A DNA stretch of 31,536 nucleotides, from NCBI GenBank assembly GCA_009746045.1, contig RPFO01001978.1, positions 1 through 31,536 on the forward strand, given 5' to 3'. The DNA comes from Mesostigma viride (taxonomy: Eukaryota > Streptophyta > Mesostigmatophyceae > Mesostigmatales > Mesostigmataceae). The notes under the pieces were generated by a model. That model was not told where the DNA came from. It made no database searches and was given only the letters and a program-made list of their open reading frames with translations. The first letter of the stretch is position 1, and every line of letters begins with the position of its first letter. Shown here in pieces: positions 28,155 to 31,536 of the stretch. The translations under genes and the position numbers were made by a program.

Positions 28155-28931
28155 CTATGAGGAAGAACCGTAGTAGAAGGTGAAGGAGAAGTCGACCTCA
28201 GAGAAGTCGACCTGAGTTCCATCCAGTATGGTCGTCCTGTTTACCCCCCTTATCACCCCTGCCAGCCCCTGTCTTGCTTGCCTCAGACGTTCGCATCTAT
28301 CCTTATGCCTACTCCAGTCAGCACGCTGGCACTCCTCACTGCAATATCTGGCATCCCTACATCCTCTACACCACTTCTGAGGGCCTGTGTCGCACCCACA
28401 CCCCTCCTTGGAGCAATTTCGCATACCACGCATGGGATCCCCATCCCTCACGATCGGGTCAGAGAGCAAGAAAAAGTTCATGTTGAGGGGTACTTCTGCC
28501 CCTACACACGCATCAGCCCTCACGCGCAGGGAAGACGTAACATTCGGGTAAAATGCGCGCTTGTAGGTGCACCCAAGCTGAGCCCCTTCCTCTTCCCCCA
28601 ACTCTATCTTTGGCCCCTTTGTAATGAACGACACCAAAAGGCGGAACTCCCTCGTTGGGTCTATTGGCGCTCTTAGATCCATCTGTGGTACGAAAAAACC
28701 CTCTTGAATACAGAAGTTCATATCAGCTAGCTGGGCGTACATAACCCTCTCCATTTGGCTGAACGAATCAAACGCCAATAAAACGGCCAAGTGGCGGCCT
28801 GTCTTCTCCTGCGCGACACGAACTTCCTCGAATATGCCACGCGACAGAAAGCGAACTTGTTTGTAAACGTTTTGAAGGACGCTTCCGTAGACTTCATTCA
28901 CGATCTCGGACTCATTCGCGATCTCGGCCAT
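28155..28931 (-). CDS. MYND zinc-finger protein 2
   Basis: An intact 258-residue protein beginning MAEIANESEIVNEVYG. The N-terminal half (GRHLAVLLAFDSFSQM, DMNFCIQEGFFVP, EFRLLVSFITKGP) matches MYND protein 1 segment by segment. A MYND finger lies near residues 180-220: CSKEGCGCD, then WCRGCRDARYCSEECQRADW and HKDRC. The end is a short strand-rich tail (VDFSEVDFSFTFYYG). MYND fingers bind partner proteins; no enzymatic SET domain is present. The start is placed at the ATG after CTGAAAAAG; eight codons upstream are also open. Unlike the neighbours it has no palindrome within 500 bp upstream. Confidence 0.82.
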   Translation of the reverse strand: MAEIANESEIVNEVYGSVLQNVYKQVRFLSRGIFEEVRVAQEKTGRHLAVLLAFDSFSQMERVMYAQLADMNFCIQEGFFVPQMDLRAPIDPTREFRLLVSFITKGPKIELGEEEGAQLGCTYKRAFYPNVTSSLRVRADACVGAEVPLNMNFFLLSDPIVRDGDPMRGMRNCSKEGCGCDTGPQKWCRGCRDARYCSEECQRADWSRHKDRCERLRQARQGLAGVIRGVNRTTILDGTQVDFSEVDFSFTFYYGSSS

Positions 28932-29111
28932 CTTTTTCAGGGAAAAAACGAACAAAAAGATTTACATCGCGGCCAAAAAAACGCGTTTTCCCATTAGTGT
29001 GTTTGCCTAATTTATTGTAATCATTCATTTTTAAAACAGTCAGGTCCTTCACAACCTCAGAAAATGATTTCATTAAATTGGCATATACATTTAAAAACAT
29101 CTTAGGTCGCA

Positions 29112-29366
29112 CTACTTTTTGCGTTTCAGTTTACGTTTGTTTCCCGGTTGAATAAAGTTGACACCATCCCCTTCATCGTCGGAAATTAAGGCCGGCATTT
29201 CGTCCACTTCAGCTTGTACATCATCTTTTTTCATCACAACCATGGCTGGAATTGAATCCCAAAATTTCTCAATCGCTCTAACAACTTCGGCTGGCAGTTT
29301 TTTGGCCCCCCGTTCAACTGCCTCTCTCTCCTGGTTCGACACCGAAACGTCCTTGTCTTTCTCCAT
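29112..29366 (-). CDS. Small protein with basic C-terminal tail
   Basis: An 84-residue protein beginning MEKDKDVSVSNQEREAVERG. The middle is a predicted helix (EVVRAIEKFWDSIPAMVV), then an acidic stretch (ISDDEGDG), and it ends GNKRKLKRKK, resembling a nuclear localisation tail. No family is recognised. GTGCAG lies about nine bases before the ATG; a palindrome is at 29475-29488, 109 bp upstream. It could be a real small gene or the last exon of a longer one. Confidence 0.45.
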   Translation of the reverse strand: MEKDKDVSVSNQEREAVERGAKKLPAEVVRAIEKFWDSIPAMVVMKKDDVQAEVDEMPALISDDEGDGVNFIQPGNKRKLKRKK

Positions 29367-29474
29367 TGAAAAAAACTGCACGTGAAGCACAACTGGCACA
29401 ACCAATGTAAGTAAACCTAGTAACTTCAGGGGCGGATTAATTCATCAGCCGGAGTACAATTTTATTTTACAACG

Positions 29475-29860
29475 CCAACGGCCGTTGGCATTACAGCAAT
29501 GAAGTTAAGATAAAAACGTCGTAATGCAACGGCTGATAAAACTGGCGTATAATCAATAACGCAAAAAAAATTGGAACTTTTTTTTGGAGGTCCAACGGCC
29601 GTTGGCATCACGTAAATCACAACAGCAATGATGGAAACTGATTTTGCAAGTCCAACGGCCGTTGGCATCAAGAAAATCAGAAGAGGGAGCGACTGCCCAA
29701 AAAACGCATAATAATAAAACAAGTACCTTGCAGGTGGTTGACAGACGCGAATCTTGTGTGGCGACGTGGAATCTGCAAGGAATGCGCAAAAACGTTGCAA
29801 TCAGAATTACAAGGATTACATATTTTCCACATTTAGTTTTTCAGGTCCAACGGCCGTTGG
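29475..29860. repeat. Four palindrome copies in intergenic DNA
   Basis: Copies at 29475-29488, 29592-29605, 29652-29665 and 29847-29860. Most share the flanks AGGTCC or AAGTCC before and CATCA or CATGA after. No convincing gene lies in 29406-29940. Confidence 0.95.
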
Positions 29861-29940
29861 CATGAGATTAATAAGAATACCACTACATGCGTGTGAGAAA
29901 ATTGTGCCGGGTGACAGAATTAAATCCAAGTTGCCCAGCA

Positions 29941-30472
29941 GGTGGGAGGGAGGGAGGGAGGGGGAGGGAGGGAAGGAGGGAAGGAGGGAGGTAGGGAAGG
30001 AGGGAAGGAGGGAAGTAGGGAGGGAGGGAGGAGAGGGAGGGAGGGAGGGAGGGAAGGAGGGAAGGAGGGAAGGAGGGAAGAAGGGAAGGAGGAAGGAGGG
30101 AAGGAGGGAAGGAGGGAAAGGAGTAGGGAAAGGAGGAGGGAAGGAGGGAAGGAGGGAAGGAGGGAAGAAGGGAAGGAGGAAGGAGGGAAGGAGGGAAGGA
30201 GGGAAAGGAGTAGGGAAAGGAGGAGGGAAGGAGGGAAGGAGGAAGGAGGAAGGAGGGAAGGGAGGGAAAGGGATGTAGGAAAGGAGAGGGAAGGAAGGGA
30301 AGGAGGGAAGGAGGGAAGGAGGGAAGGAGGGAAGGAGGGAAGGGGAAGGAGGGAGGAGGGGAAGGAGGGAAGGGGAAGAGGGAAGGGGGAAGGAGGGAGG
30401 AGGAAGGAGGGAAGGGAGGGAAGGAGGGAAGGAGGGAAGAGGGAAGGAGGGAGGAGGGAAGGAGGAAGGATA
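29941..30472. repeat. Purine-only GGGA/GGAAGGA repeat
   Basis: The plus strand is almost entirely G and A, built from GGGAGGGA, AAGGAGGG and similar units, with two copies of a longer internal block (around 30060-30150 and 30155-30240). The left edge has runs of GGGA that fit a G-quadruplex pattern. Open frames through it on both strands are composition artefacts. Confidence 0.95.
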
Positions 30473-30473
30473 A

Positions 30474-31536
30474 ATACCTAAGGGGCGGGGTGCTGGCATG
30501 CATTAAATACGCCTAGGGGGGGGTGCTGGCAAGCATAAAATTCGTCGGTGGGGTCTGGCATGCATAAATACTAGGGGGGGTGCTGGCGCAATGCATAAAT
30601 ACCTAGGGGGGGTGGCATCGGCAGCTAAATACGTCGGCGTGGGGTGCTGGCTGCATGAAATACCTGGGGGGGGGTTGGCTGGCATGCATAATTACCTAGG
30701 GGGTGCCTGGTCATGCATAAATCCTATGGGGGGGGTGCTGGCATGCCATAAATACCTAAGAGGGGGTGCTGGCTGATAAATCCTGAGGGGGGGTGCTGGC
30801 CAAGCATAAAATAGCCTAGGGGGGGGTACGGCCATGCATAAATACCTAGGGGGGTGCCTGGCATGCATAACATACCGAGGGGGGGGTCGCTGGCAATGCA
30901 TAATACCTAGGGGGGGTGCTGCATGCAATAAATACCTTAGAAGGGGGGTGCTGGCATGCATAAAATACCAGTACTGGGCCGGTGCTGGCATGCATAAGAT
31001 ACCTGTAGGCGGGGGTGTGCTGGGCATGCATAAATACCTATGGGGGGGTGCTGGCATGCAATGAATACCTATGGGGTGCCTGGCATGCGATAAATACCTA
31101 GGGGGTGCTGGCATGCATAAATACTTGGGGGTGTGCTGGGCATGCGATAAATACCCGGGCCGTAGGGGGCTGGTACTTGCGTGTCTGCAGTGTGCATGGC
31201 ATAAATGTACGCTCTTAGTGGTGTGGGGTGCTGGGCATGCATAAATACCTAAGGGGGGCTTGGCTGGCAAGCATAAAACGATCGGGTGCGGGTGGCTGCT
31301 GAGGCATGCTGAATTAAATAGCTGTAAGGGGGGGGGCTGGCAGCATAATCCAATAGGGGGGGTGCTGACCGGTCGTCGTGCTGCGCATAGGATTATTACC
31401 TAGCGGGGGGTGCTGGCATGCATAAATACCTAGGGGGGGTGCTGGCAGCATAAATACTAGGGGGGGTGCTGGCATGCATAAATCCATGAGGGGGGGGTGC
31501 TGGCATGCTAGATACCATTAGGGGCGGGGGTGCTGG
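30474..31536. repeat. Noisy ~29-bp satellite at window end
   Basis: About 35 copies of a unit near GGTGCTGGCATGCATAAATA followed by CCTAGGGGG, with many single-base insertions, deletions and G-run length changes. It runs off the window end. The noise level is far above that of the other arrays in the window and rises toward the edge. Confidence 0.9.

Noticed and set aside
28912-29112. 66-residue minus-strand ORF upstream of MYND gene 2
   Set aside because: It overlaps the MYND start in another frame, has no motif and is probably leader sequence.
29942-30503. Gly/Glu/Lys-rich (plus) and Pro/Phe/Ser-rich (minus) proteins
   Set aside because: The purine-only repeat makes all frames open; no non-repeat domain is present.

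Overview
The window looks like nuclear DNA of a photosynthetic eukaryote, most likely a green-lineage alga. The evidence is spliceosomal-type exon borders with matching phases, a tyrosine-recombinase (DIRS-order) retroelement of a kind known from green algae, decayed copies of plastid rpoB, F-box and MYND proteins, and AATAAA signals after some genes. I cannot name the genus. No bacterial operon signals or rRNA genes were seen.

Layout. 1-589 is AT-rich spacer. About 590-11670 holds one large minus-strand split gene of unknown function (four well-supported exons plus a possible first exon). Its introns contain two arrays of a 45/46-bp unit built around the 14-bp palindrome CCAACGGCCGTTGG, and a 4.1-kb GGACAA hexanucleotide array. 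11686-12020 is a ~79-bp tandem repeat. 12141-17147 is a plastid rpoB fragment (plus strand) split in two by a ~4.5-kb minus-strand retroelement (gag, RT/RNase H, truncated tyrosine recombinase).

17387-23644 is a run of small, apparently intronless minus-strand genes. Three carry N-terminal Cys/His zinc-binding motifs; the others are a small acidic protein, an unknown protein, a MYND-finger protein and an F-box protein. 23720-25790 is a ~208-bp satellite, each unit carrying the palindrome. 26155-26339 is a foldback element. 26849-29366 holds a second F-box gene, a second MYND gene and a small basic-tailed gene, again all on the minus strand. 29941-31536 is a purine-only repeat followed by a noisy ~29-bp satellite that runs off the window end.

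The unifying feature is the palindrome: about 57 copies in introns, gene spacers and the satellite. Its flanks are asymmetric and, in every copy checked, point the same way as all genes of the cluster. In four genes it lies 40-54 nt upstream of the ATG, and most cluster ATGs sit just after a CAG that looks like a splice acceptor. Whether it is a promoter or leader element, an RNA hairpin or a passive mobile repeat cannot be decided from sequence alone.

Many reading frames break at runs of C (G on the sense strand), so the assembly probably carries homopolymer errors. The frameshifts noted should be treated as unproven.
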